From positions 1 to 34,165 of the forward strand of contig UQLB01000023.1 of the NCBI GenBank assembly GCA_900541725.1: a stretch of DNA of 34,165 nt. Reading direction: 5' to 3'. A program made the position numbers and the translations under genes. This document shows positions 1 through 8,154 of the stretch, in pieces. The notes below the pieces were generated by a model that was given only the letters and a program-made list of their open reading frames with translations, made no database searches and was not told the origin of the DNA. Numbering within the stretch: the stretch's first letter is position 1; every line of letters starts with the position of its first letter. The stretch is from an uncultured Collinsella sp. (lineage in GTDB: Bacteria; Actinomycetota; Coriobacteriia; Coriobacteriales; Coriobacteriaceae).

Positions 1-118
1 AGCTGCGGGAACGGCCTATCCGCTCAAAGTGTTCGGCTGAGATCGGAAATCAACCTTCCATATGCAACGTTAAGGACGCATCGGGCCTCTTCTCTCCGTC
101 TTCGCCCGGATGAACTTC

Positions 119-155
119 TTGGTAGATTTTAAGGCATGTCCCAAACATCTACCAA
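119..155. repeat. Short perfect inverted repeat
   Basis: TTGGTAGAT (119-127) is the exact reverse complement of ATCTACCAA (147-155), with a 19-nt loop. It lies directly beyond the terminator of the moa operon. No gene can be supported in positions 1-160; the first 118 bases hold no recognisable feature. Confidence 0.5.
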
Positions 156-156
156 A

Positions 157-191
157 GCAAAAACCACCACAAAGGTGCCTGCCTGTGGTGG
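157..191 (-). terminator. Terminator of the moaA-moaC/mobB operon
   Basis: CCACCACA (164-171) pairs with TGTGGTGG (184-191). Read on the minus strand the hairpin ends in a T-rich tract (TTTTTGC), as expected for a rho-independent terminator of the minus-strand moa genes. The arm CACCACAAAGGTGCCTG is shared with the terminator at 16363-16401, so this is one copy of a dispersed terminator-like repeat. Confidence 0.6.
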
Positions 192-224
192 CCCAATGAT
201 ATGGCAGCGTAGCGAGCCGGTTCC

Positions 225-306
225 AAGTGCCCCAGGTCGCCCCGAAAGAGGAGCGACGCGTACTTTGGTACGCGAGCGACGGCTTGAGGGGCGAGATGGG
301 GTGCTT
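225..306. repeat. Long imperfect palindrome with nested hairpin
   Basis: AAGTGCCCCA...TCGCCCC (225-243) pairs with GGGGCGA...TGGGGTGCTT (288-306), with two wobble pairs and two mismatches. A perfect inner hairpin GCGTAC-TTTG-GTACGC occupies 258-273. It lies between the mobB stop codon and the operon terminator, so it would be in the mRNA 3' end. It looks like a REP-type intergenic palindrome; no coding potential is evident. Confidence 0.5.
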
Positions 307-321
307 GGGGCCGGCGCAGCG

Positions 322-1629
322 TCAAGCCTGAAGGTGGTCTTGGATAAGATCGCAGATGGCTCGGGCGTCGTTGATGTTGATAGCTCGAGTCGCAAAGCCG
401 GCGTCGAAGGCCTGGCGCGCCAGGGCCTCGTTGCAGGCAAGCGCCAGCGTACGGCCGTCGACCAGATCGAGCGAGCTCTTACCGCGCAGGCGATCCACGC
501 CGGAGCGCGCAACCACGATATTGTCGAAGCCCTCGGTCTTATAGCCCTCGATGATCACCACGTCGACATCGTTGTAGCGCGACAGCAGCTCGCGCGCGGG
601 CATCTCGTCCTCCTCGCGCGTGTCGGCGTACTCCGCCCAGCGCGTGGCGCAGATGAGGCCCACGTGCTTGGATCCGGCTTGGTGATGGCGCCAGGTGTCC
701 TTAGCGGGCACATCGATATCAAAGCCGTGATGCCCATGATGCTTGAGTGAACCCACGCGCAGGCCACGGCGGGTAAGCTCGGCGATGACCTTCTCGACAA
801 GTGTGGTCTTGCCCGAGTTCTGGTAGCCGATAAACGCGATCGCGGGGACGGCCGGGGCCGGAACTGCGGGCGCAACGGCGACGGGTGCGCTCGCGGGCGC
901 GGCGCCGTCAGCGGCCACGGACTCAACAGCAGCGGCCTGACGCTCTGCGCGGTCCCATACGCCCGAGCGTCCGCCTTCCTTGTGCAGCAGGCGCACGTCG
1001 ACGATTTCCATGCCACGGTCGACCGCCTTGCACATGTCGTAGATGGTCAAGCACGCGGCACTCGCGCCGGTCAGCACCTCCATCTCGATGCCCGTCTTGC
1101 CCGTCACGCCAGCCGTGACCAGCACATGAAAACCGACCTGTCCGTCGGGACGCGCCGGCGCCCAGCCCTCGGGCGTCTCGTCGGCCGGCGTTCCCGCCGG
1201 AGCGATGGGCTCGATATCGCACTTGCTTTTGGTGATGAGCAGCGGATGGCACATGGGGATGATGTCGCTCGTGCGCTTGATGGCCATGATGCCCGCCACG
1301 CGCGCACAGGCGAGCACGTCGCCCTTCTTGGCGCGGTCCTGCAGCACCATGGCCTGCGTCTCGGGATGCATGAGGATGGTGCCCTCGGCGATGGCGATGC
1401 GGTGCGTCTCGGCCTTGTCGGATACATCGACCATGCGCACCTCGCCCTTGGCGTCCACGTGCGTCAGCTCGTCGCGGCGCGCGTCGCGGGCGGGCTCGGC
1501 GGCAGCGTCGGCAGGTGTCGTTACGCCCTGCTCGGACGTGGCATCTTTGCTGGCAGACGTGGCTTTATGGGCAGACATCGCGGCCCTGCGAGCGGCCTTA
1601 GTAGCATCGGCGTACCTGCTCTTGGCCAT
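322..1629 (-). CDS. moaC-mobB: MoaC-MobB fusion, molybdenum cofactor biosynthesis
   Basis: A 435-residue two-domain protein. Residues 1-54 are an Ala/Lys-rich extension. Residues 55-225 are MoaC, the cyclic pyranopterin monophosphate synthase that acts on the MoaA product, with MCHPL (126-130) and YDMCKAVDRGM (197-207). An Ala/Pro linker (about 231-262) leads to MobB (263-435), a P-loop GTP-binding protein that aids the molybdopterin guanine dinucleotide step, with GYQNSGKTT (268-276). The ATG at 1629 is chosen over the upstream in-frame start at 1674 because GGAGGA lies about 7 nt before it. It starts 4 nt after the moaA stop codon, so the two are cotranscribed. The domain calls are secure; whether the linker is cleaved cannot be seen. 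Confidence 0.92.
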   Translation of the reverse strand: MAKSRYADATKAARRAAMSAHKATSASKDATSEQGVTTPADAAAEPARDARRDELTHVDAKGEVRMVDVSDKAETHRIAIAEGTILMHPETQAMVLQDRAKKGDVLACARVAGIMAIKRTSDIIPMCHPLLITKSKCDIEPIAPAGTPADETPEGWAPARPDGQVGFHVLVTAGVTGKTGIEMEVLTGASAACLTIYDMCKAVDRGMEIVDVRLLHKEGGRSGVWDRAERQAAAVESVAADGAAPASAPVAVAPAVPAPAVPAIAFIGYQNSGKTTLVEKVIAELTRRGLRVGSLKHHGHHGFDIDVPAKDTWRHHQAGSKHVGLICATRWAEYADTREEDEMPARELLSRYNDVDVVIIEGYKTEGFDNIVVARSGVDRLRGKSSLDLVDGRTLALACNEALARQAFDAGFATRAININDARAICDLIQDHLQA

Positions 1630-1633
1630 ATGA

Positions 1634-2689
1634 TCATCCTCCGATTTGGGACATAAATCGTTGCGTGCCCTCAATTATCGCGTGTTCCTGCGGTTTGTGG
1701 GCCACGGCATCGCGCCAAATCGAAAGTACCTGCATATCATCACCACGGCGCAGCGCCTCGCGGACCGAATACTCGGCATCGCTGAACAAGCAGGGGCGCA
1801 CGCTGCCGTCGGCCGTCAGGCGCAAACGGTTGCAACTCGCGCAAAAATGGTTGGACATGGCGCTAATGAAGCCGACCGTGCCCGCCGCTCCCGGAAAGCA
1901 CCAGTAGCGCGCGGGACCGGCACCGGCAGGAGCGTCGTTGATGTCGAGCGGCTCAAGCTCGCCCAGGCCAGCCGCAGCGGCCCCGGCATTAATGCGCGCC
2001 CGCAGCTCGTCGCTCGGCACGGTATCGCTCGCGTCCCACAGCTCGGGATTGAGCGTGGGCGCATGCGGGTCCACGGCGCAATGCGAGCTCGTGTGCTCGT
2101 CGCCGATGGGCATGTATTCGATAAAGCGCAGGTGAATGGGGCGGTCGACCGTGAGCCGCGCGAGGGCCGCCACATCCTGGTTGAGCCGGCGCACGACCAC
2201 ACAGTTGACCTTAACCGGCTCAAAGCCCCAGGTTAGCGCCGCATCGATGCCGGCCATGGTCTGCTCGAGCCGACCCAGACGCGTGATCTTTCCAAAGAGA
2301 GCGGGGTCGAGCGTGTCGAGTGAAATGTTAACGCGGTCGAGCCCGGCATCTTTAAGCTCCGGTGCCAGCTTGGGCAGCAGTGCGCCGTTGGTGGTGAGCG
2401 AGATGTCCTCGATCTGCGGGATCGCGCGGATATCGCAGATGAGCGGGATAATGCGGCGGCTGACCAGCGGCTCGCCACCCGTCAGGCGCACGCGGCGAAT
2501 GCCCTCCCCCGCCACCAGACGCACAAAGCGGGCGATTTCCTCGGCACTCAGAAGCTCATCGTGTGCGCGCGGCGCCACGCCGTCGGCAGGCATGCAGTAG
2601 ATGCAGCGGAAATTGCACTTGTCGGTCACGGCAATGCGCAGGTAGTTGATATCGCGGCCAAAACCGTCATGTTGTGCGCGCTCGTCCAC
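1634..2689 (-). CDS. moaA: GTP 3',8-cyclase MoaA
   Basis: A 351-residue radical SAM enzyme for the first step of molybdenum cofactor synthesis. The N-terminal cluster motif CNFRCIYC (CxxxCxxC) is near residue 26. The C-terminal second [4Fe-4S] site is FCASCNRLRL followed by VRPCLF (CxxC plus a distal Cys). The protein ends in Gly-Gly, the conserved MoaA tail needed for activity. The start codon is GTG, with GGGAGGAT just upstream. It is the first gene of a two-gene operon with the MoaC-MobB fusion. Length is typical or slightly long for the family. Confidence 0.95.
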   Translation of the reverse strand: MDERAQHDGFGRDINYLRIAVTDKCNFRCIYCMPADGVAPRAHDELLSAEEIARFVRLVAGEGIRRVRLTGGEPLVSRRIIPLICDIRAIPQIEDISLTTNGALLPKLAPELKDAGLDRVNISLDTLDPALFGKITRLGRLEQTMAGIDAALTWGFEPVKVNCVVVRRLNQDVAALARLTVDRPIHLRFIEYMPIGDEHTSSHCAVDPHAPTLNPELWDASDTVPSDELRARINAGAAAAGLGELEPLDINDAPAGAGPARYWCFPGAAGTVGFISAMSNHFCASCNRLRLTADGSVRPCLFSDAEYSVREALRRGDDMQVLSIWRDAVAHKPQEHAIIEGTQRFMSQIGG

Positions 2690-2820
2690 GCAATCCTCCC
2701 CTCGCGCAGCGATTTATTCTTCGGGAAACATAATACCCCACAAGAGAATCGTGCCGACACGCGTACGACAGGACAGGCCATTCGAGCAAGAAGGGCTTCC
2801 CGAGCCCATCTTCAGCATTC

Positions 2821-2884
2821 AAACCGTCCCAACATTCGATGCTTTTCCCGAAATTGGCAAAAACGTCGAATGTTGGGACGGTTT
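2821..2884. repeat. Palindrome A1, downstream of nuclease-like gene
   Basis: The left arm at 2821-2839 (AAACCGTCCCAACATTCGA) is the exact reverse complement of 2866-2884. The 26-nt loop begins TGCTTTTCCCGA and ends GGCAAAAACG. A sister palindrome at 4061-4125 has the same design, with arm changes matched on both sides. It could act as a bidirectional terminator or be a mobile palindrome. Confidence 0.75.
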
Positions 2885-2921
2885 AGGTGTTCGCAGGGCT
2901 CGAAAGACGAGCCAGACGCCC

Positions 2922-3959
2922 CTAAAGGCCGCCGTTCCAGTGCCGAATCACGAATTCCCGCAGGTCATTCTGCCGTTTCTGAAACGCCTCGCTTCGGTCG
3001 CATTTGAGACCCATAGCGAGCGCAATGGCGTTCATCGCCCGGTGCAATTGCAGCTGGTGGGCAAACTGAGTCCCGGTGAGGACGATCATCCTAAAGCCCA
3101 GCGCGCTCAGCACGGTCATACGCTCCGCATCCGACGCGCTGCGCTGTTTATCAAGATGGTCCGAGCCGTTGTATTCAATCCCCGTACCGCTCGCAGGCGC
3201 ATATACGTCAATCTCGAAATACCCGGCCTTTGCGAGATACTTGAACTCGTTGGGAACATCGACCCGATGGTTGAGCTCAACCTTGGCGTATCCCAGCCCG
3301 CCCTGGGAACGTTTTGCTACGACCATGATTGCGGTGGCTGTCTCCATGGGCGACCGCGCGCCATCGTGCACGCGCTTGAGCACGGCGGCCGCGCGTACAG
3401 CCCCCTGACGAGATCGGTTCTCATTGCAATAGGCAATCAAGTCGGCAACGGTGTACCTCTGCCCCATCTCGAAATAATCGCCTGTCGACAGATGATTCAA
3501 ATGGTATCGGGCGCAGATTTCGTAGCCATATTCCAGCTGCTCGGGCTCGCTCATCCACGAACCCGCTTGGACAAAACGCATGACCTCATCAACCGCCAGA
3601 AGGCCCTCTGCCACCTCGATAAGATGGCCTGGAGGTACCGGCGCCCCAAACACGTGGCACCTAAATCCAGCCGGCGTCGAGCGCTCAAAATCGAAGTTGA
3701 CGAGCGTGTCGATATGATCGAGCTCTTCTCGCGGAATACCAAGCGAAACCAGATAGTCGGTAACGATCCCAACCGCCGTTGAAGCCCTCAGCCCCTTGGC
3801 ATCTAGCCCCAATTTGGGCAGGTCCGCAGTCGGCTCCGCCTCGTTAGCAAGCGAGTCCTCATCGTATAGGCTGCTTGCTCGCGAGAGCGGCTCGGACGGG
3901 CGCGCCACGTTGTGGTACAGCCAGGCAGTCTTAGGGGACAGGACGATCGGCAGGTCCAT
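2922..3959 (-). CDS. Hypothetical protein, C-terminal DUF559-like nuclease fold
   Basis: A 345-residue protein with no signal peptide or membrane segment. I do not recognise the N-terminal 230 residues. The C-terminus carries FEIDVYAP (Asp251) and GIEYNG (Glu262), then SDHLDKQ and DAERMTVLSALGFRMIVLTG. This spacing matches PD-(D/E)XK nucleases of the DUF559/Vsr-like type, although Asn stands where Asp is usual in ExDG. The ATG at 3959 has GGAGGG close upstream. A matching long palindrome lies on each side of the gene (2821-2884 and 4061-4125), which suggests a gene-plus-palindrome unit. The fold assignment rests on motif spacing only. A role in restriction, repair or toxin function would be speculation. 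Confidence 0.7.
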   Translation of the reverse strand: MDLPIVLSPKTAWLYHNVARPSEPLSRASSLYDEDSLANEAEPTADLPKLGLDAKGLRASTAVGIVTDYLVSLGIPREELDHIDTLVNFDFERSTPAGFRCHVFGAPVPPGHLIEVAEGLLAVDEVMRFVQAGSWMSEPEQLEYGYEICARYHLNHLSTGDYFEMGQRYTVADLIAYCNENRSRQGAVRAAAVLKRVHDGARSPMETATAIMVVAKRSQGGLGYAKVELNHRVDVPNEFKYLAKAGYFEIDVYAPASGTGIEYNGSDHLDKQRSASDAERMTVLSALGFRMIVLTGTQFAHQLQLHRAMNAIALAMGLKCDRSEAFQKRQNDLREFVIRHWNGGL

Positions 3960-4060
3960 GAGCCCTCCAATGGAGTCGGATAACCAACCTTATTCCCCTG
4001 CCCACGGGTCCGCACACCTTCGTGCGCAAGAAAGCGATTCCACCCGATCGAGTGGCAGAA

Positions 4061-4125
4061 AAACCATCACAACATTCGATGCTTTTCCCGATTTTGGCAA
4101 AAAGCGTCGAATGTTGTGATGGTTT
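4061..4125. repeat. Palindrome A2, upstream of nuclease-like gene
   Basis: The left arm at 4061-4079 (AAACCATCACAACATTCGA) exactly complements 4107-4125. Compared with 2821-2884 the outer half of the arm differs (CGTCCC versus CATCAC), but each change is balanced in the opposite arm. The inner half AACATTCGA and most of the loop are conserved. It lies between the nuclease-like gene and the ABC exporter. Confidence 0.75.
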
Positions 4126-4174
4126 GAGACGAGGTGAGGAACACGGAGGGGTCAAAGCATCGTGCTCGAACGGG

Positions 4175-6073
4175 TTAATCCAACTCTTTTAAGCCATGCG
4201 CCAGCTGCCAGTACTCGCCGTGCTGGGCGAGCAACTCTTCGTGCGTGCCGCGCTCGATGATGCGGCCGTGTTCGAGGACCATGATGGCGTCGGCGTCGCG
4301 GACGGTGGACAGGCGGTGCGCAATCATAAACGTGGTGCGTCCGCGCATGATGCGGTCCATACCGCGCTCGATGAGCTTTTCGGTACGCGTGTCAATGGAG
4401 CTCGTGGCCTCGTCCAGGATGAGCACCGGCGGGTCGGCAACGGCCACGCGCGCGATGGCGAGCAGCTGACGCTGGCCCTGCGACAGGTTGGCGCCATCGG
4501 CGGTCACGAGCGTGTCATAGCCCTGAGGCAGGCGGCGGATAAACGAGTCGGCGCAGGCTGCCTCAGCAGCGGCGCGCACCTCCTCGTCGGTCGCGTCGAG
4601 CTTGCCAAAGCGGATGTTCTGCGCAATGGTGCCGCTAAACAGGTGCGTGTCCTGCAGCACAATGCCGAGCGATCCGCGCAGGCTGGCCTTGGCAATGTGC
4701 TTGACGTCGATGCCGTCGTACGTGATCTCGCCGTCATCGACCTCGTAGAAGCGGTTGATGAGGTTGGTGATGGTCGTCTTTCCGGCGCCCGTCGAGCCCA
4801 CAAACGCGATCTTTTGCCCCGGCTTGGCAAACAGGTTGAGATCCGTGAGCACACGGGTGCCCGGCACGTAGGAAAAGTCCACGGCGTGGAAGCGCACGTC
4901 GCCGGCAAGCGGAACCAAGCCGCACGTGAGCTCGGTGCCGTCGGCAGCCACCGCGCGGCCCGACTCATCAACGGCTGCCACGTCATGCAGATGCCCGTAG
5001 ACGCCCACGCCCTGGCCCTCGGGAATCTTCCACGCCCACGCGGCGTCGCCCGTCTGCACCAGCTCCACGCAGCCCTCGTCCACCTCGGGCTTAAGGTCCA
5101 TAGCCGCAAACAGGCGCTCGGCACCGGCCAACGCGTTGAGCAAGAAGTTGCCGAGCTGCGTAAACTGGTTGATGGGCATGGCGGCTTGGCGCACAAAGAC
5201 CAGGTAGCTTGCAAGCGCGCCCACGTCGGCCAGGCCGTTGATGCAGAGCATGCCGCCCGCCACGGCGACGATGGCATAGTTGACGTAGCCAATCACGACG
5301 GTCATGGGCACCATGGAGTTGGCATAGCTCACGGCGGCGGTGCCGGTGCGGCGAAGCTCATCGTTGCGGCAGGTGAAGCCGGCGACATTCGCTGCCTCGC
5401 GATTAAAGACCTTGATGACCTTTTGGCCCGAGACCATCTCTTCGATATATCCGTCCAGGTCGCCAAGCGATGCCTGCTGGGCGGCAAAGAAACGCTTAGA
5501 GCGCGCACCCGAGTAGCGCGCATACAGCACAATGGCCGCATCGCACACGAGCGTGATAATCGTGAGCTGCCAGTTAAGGATGATGAGCATGGCCGTGGTG
5601 CCCACAACCTGAATGGCGGCCTGAATCACGTTGGCAAAGCTGTTGTTGAGCGCCTCGGAGACAGTGTCGACGTCGTTGGTGAAAAAGCTCATGATGTCGC
5701 CCGAGCGCGTGCTGTCAAAATAACTGAGCGGCAGCGTCTGGATGTGCGCGAACAGATCGCGGCGAATATCGGACACCACGCGTTGGGCCGCGCGCACCAT
5801 AATCTGAGAGTAGCCCAGGGCCGAGAGTACGCCCGCGGCGTAGATGATCGCCGTCAGGATGACCTGCTTGGTAAGCAGTTCCTCCCCGCCCGTGGCCAAA
5901 CCGTTAACGATGGGACGCACCATGTAGGTGCCGACGAGGCTCGCGATGGCGGCGACGGAGGCGAGCACGCCCACCGCGAGCAACGAGAACTTGGCATGCC
6001 CCATGTAGGAGAGCAAGCGGCGCACAGTGCGCTTGAGGTCGGCCGGGCGTGCTTGGGCTGCGGTCTTAGGCAT
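4175..6073 (-). CDS. ABC exporter half-transporter, canonical ATPase subunit
   Basis: A 632-residue half-transporter: six membrane segments (about 1-330), then an ATPase domain. It has Walker A GSTGAGKTT, Walker B VLILDEATSSID with the catalytic Glu present, and the H-loop IAHRLS. The signature is LSQGQ rather than LSGGQ. That is the pattern of the consensus-Glu partner in heterodimeric type IV exporters such as TM287/288. About 60 extra residues with no recognised motif, including GQGVGVYGHLHDVAAVDE, lie between the membrane and ATPase domains. The ATG at 6073 overlaps the upstream gene by 8 nt and has AAGGGGGTG before it, so translation is coupled. Probable drug, lipid or peptide export; the substrate is unknown. 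Confidence 0.9.
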   Translation of the reverse strand: MPKTAAQARPADLKRTVRRLLSYMGHAKFSLLAVGVLASVAAIASLVGTYMVRPIVNGLATGGEELLTKQVILTAIIYAAGVLSALGYSQIMVRAAQRVVSDIRRDLFAHIQTLPLSYFDSTRSGDIMSFFTNDVDTVSEALNNSFANVIQAAIQVVGTTAMLIILNWQLTIITLVCDAAIVLYARYSGARSKRFFAAQQASLGDLDGYIEEMVSGQKVIKVFNREAANVAGFTCRNDELRRTGTAAVSYANSMVPMTVVIGYVNYAIVAVAGGMLCINGLADVGALASYLVFVRQAAMPINQFTQLGNFLLNALAGAERLFAAMDLKPEVDEGCVELVQTGDAAWAWKIPEGQGVGVYGHLHDVAAVDESGRAVAADGTELTCGLVPLAGDVRFHAVDFSYVPGTRVLTDLNLFAKPGQKIAFVGSTGAGKTTITNLINRFYEVDDGEITYDGIDVKHIAKASLRGSLGIVLQDTHLFSGTIAQNIRFGKLDATDEEVRAAAEAACADSFIRRLPQGYDTLVTADGANLSQGQRQLLAIARVAVADPPVLILDEATSSIDTRTEKLIERGMDRIMRGRTTFMIAHRLSTVRDADAIMVLEHGRIIERGTHEELLAQHGEYWQLAHGLKELD

Positions 6074-7895
6074 GGCACTCACCCCCTTCCAAGGGTGATC
6101 TGCTGGGGACGGAGGAGAACGGATCATTCGCGCAGCCATCGTCGCAGCCGTCGCCGGCGTCCGCGTTCCCCGCAAACTCCATCTGCGAGGCGTAAATCTC
6201 CTGGTAGATGTTGTCGCTCGCCAGCAGTTCCTCGTGCGTGCCCACGCCGTGGACACGACCGTCGTCCAACACCACAATGCGATCGGCATCCATGACGCTC
6301 GCGATACGCTGGGCGATGATGAGCACGGTCGTATCGGGAATCCGAGCGATGTGCTCGCGAATCTTAGCGTCGGTCGCCATATCGACCGCGCTGGTGGAGT
6401 CATCAAAAATGAGCACGCGCGGGTGCTTGAGCAGCGTGCGCGCGATGCACAGGCGTTGCTTCTGGCCACCCGAAACACCGGCGCCACCTTGACCCAACTC
6501 GCCGTCCAGCCCGCCGATGCGATCAAGGAACTCGTCCACGCACGCTGCGCGGCAAGCCGCGAGGAGCTCATCGTCCGACGCCTGCGGATTGCCCCACTGC
6601 AGGTTCTCGCGCACGGTGCCCGTGAACAACACGTTCTTTTGCAGCACAATGCCCACGGCGTCGCGCAAGGCGACCAGGTCATAGTCGCGCACGTCGTGTC
6701 CGCCCACAAGTACGACGCCCTCGGTGGCGTCGTACAGGCGCGCAATCAGCTGCACAAGCGAGCTCTTGCCCGAGCCCGTGCCGCCGAGCACGCCCACCGT
6801 GGAGCCCGGCTCGATGCGAAGGTCGATATGCTCGAGCACGTCCTCGGCAGCATCCGCGCGGTACTTAAACGACACGTCGCGAAACTCGACACTCCCGTCG
6901 GCCACCTCGGATACAGCCGCATCGGCAGCGGGCGCCTGGATAAGCGACCGCTCGTCAATCACCCGCGAGATGCGCTCTACACTGGTAAGCGCGCGTGTGA
7001 GCAGCAAAAACACGCTGGAGATCATCATGAGTGAGTTCATGATTAGCAGCACGTAGCTCATAAAGCCCGTGAGCGAGCCTACGCCCAGCTCGCCGGCAAG
7101 GATCATGCGGCCGCCGATCCACAGGATGGAAAGCGCGGCAACGTACATCGACAGTTGAAACACCGGCAGGTTGAGCACAGCGTTGCCAAAGGTCTTTGTG
7201 GCGGTGTGCGCAAGCTCGGTATTGACGGCGTCGAACTTGGCCTCCTCGTGCTCGGCGCGCACGTAGGCCTTGACGGCACGCACGGCGGTGAGGTCTTCCT
7301 GCACCACGCCGTTGAGGTGGTCCATCGAAGTCTGGAGCTGGCGGTAGAGCGGACTCACACGCCAGGTGATAACGCCGAGCACGATCGCCAGCACGGGCAG
7401 GATGATCGCAAAGACCGTGGCGAGCGGGCGCGACAGTATCAGCGCATAGATAAGGCCGACGATGAGGGTCATGGGGCCGCGCACCATGGGGCGAAAGCCG
7501 TTGCCGACGGCGTTTTGGATAACGGTGATATCGGTGGTCATGCGCGTGACGAGCGAGCTGGCGTCGTAATTGTCCAAGTTGCCAAAGGCGAGCGTCTGGA
7601 TCTTGCGATACTCGGCCTCGCGCAGGTTAGCGCCCAGGCCCGAAGCCACACGGGCGGACGTGCGGGCGTACCCCAGTCCCAGTACCAGCGACAACGCGGC
7701 GCACACCAACATGTACGCGCCCTGCAGCAGCATATAGCTCAGATCGCCGGCGGGAACGCCCACGTCGATGATGTTGGCCATGATGACCGGGATAAACAAC
7801 TCGAGCGCCGTCTCGGCCGAGACAAAAAACACGCCGAGTATGGCATCGCGACGGTATGCCCCCAAGTAAGAAAACAGGATCTTGAGATTGCGCAC
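6066..7895 (-). CDS. ABC exporter half-transporter, degenerate ATPase subunit
   Basis: A 609-residue half-transporter with an N-terminal six-segment membrane domain and a C-terminal ATPase domain. It has Walker A GGTGSGKSS and a canonical signature VSGGQ, but Walker B reads VLIFDDSTSAVD, so Asp replaces the catalytic Glu. The switch His is also replaced (IAQRIAS for IAHRLS). Together with LSQGQ in its partner this gives one degenerate and one active ATP site, as known for heterodimeric exporters. The start is GTG at 7895 with GGGAGA about 10 nt upstream; an ATG just upstream is out of frame. The last residues (DPFSSVPSRSPL) are encoded by a dispersed repeat (6096-6126). Confidence 0.9.
   Translation of the reverse strand: MRNLKILFSYLGAYRRDAILGVFFVSAETALELFIPVIMANIIDVGVPAGDLSYMLLQGAYMLVCAALSLVLGLGYARTSARVASGLGANLREAEYRKIQTLAFGNLDNYDASSLVTRMTTDITVIQNAVGNGFRPMVRGPMTLIVGLIYALILSRPLATVFAIILPVLAIVLGVITWRVSPLYRQLQTSMDHLNGVVQEDLTAVRAVKAYVRAEHEEAKFDAVNTELAHTATKTFGNAVLNLPVFQLSMYVAALSILWIGGRMILAGELGVGSLTGFMSYVLLIMNSLMMISSVFLLLTRALTSVERISRVIDERSLIQAPAADAAVSEVADGSVEFRDVSFKYRADAAEDVLEHIDLRIEPGSTVGVLGGTGSGKSSLVQLIARLYDATEGVVLVGGHDVRDYDLVALRDAVGIVLQKNVLFTGTVRENLQWGNPQASDDELLAACRAACVDEFLDRIGGLDGELGQGGAGVSGGQKQRLCIARTLLKHPRVLIFDDSTSAVDMATDAKIREHIARIPDTTVLIIAQRIASVMDADRIVVLDDGRVHGVGTHEELLASDNIYQEIYASQMEFAGNADAGDGCDDGCANDPFSSVPSRSPLEGGECHA
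6096..6126. repeat. Dispersed 31-bp repeat, copy within the ABC gene end
   Basis: TGATCTGCT at 6096, then GGGGACGGAGGA, then AACGGATCA ending at 6126. The reverse complement at 14627-14657 is nearly the same, with perfect TGATCCGTT/AACGGATCA arms. Here the arms have decayed and the repeat encodes part of the ABC subunit tail. Confidence 0.6.
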
Positions 7896-8154
7896 GGAGC
7901 TTCATCTCCCATCAAACGTTGTTCCCAAACGGACGTATTATTGCGCGACCTGCGGCAGTGTCAAGTATTACGAAATTGATTTCTGCAAGGTAAACACCCA
8001 TGTTGAGCATGAGCCGTGTTTGCATGTATTCAAATAGAAATGAATGCGCGCGCCACTTTTTTGCCCCAGCCTCAGCAATAATCTTGACTCTACAATCGTT
8101 ATAGGGTTTTCACTACACTGGTACGTAAACAAACCCAGCCAGAAAGCCCCGCCC
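7896..8154. other. Divergent intergenic region, ABC exporter / MATE exporter
   Basis: These 259 bases separate the minus-strand ABC operon from the plus-strand MATE gene and should hold both promoters. TTGACT at 8084-8089 resembles a -35 box, but no well-spaced -10 follows. No operator could be identified with confidence. Confidence 0.35.

Noticed and set aside
2821..2884. Simple rho-independent terminator for the nuclease-like gene
   Set aside because: The 19-bp perfect arms and 26-nt loop exceed usual terminators, only three Ts follow, and the sister copy lies upstream of the gene. A terminator role is not excluded but does not explain the pair.
2646..3782. A 378-codon open frame on the plus strand
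   Set aside because: It overlaps the minus-strand nuclease-like gene, lacks a ribosome binding site, and starts inside moaA. The minus-strand frame has GGAGGG at its start and a nuclease-type motif.
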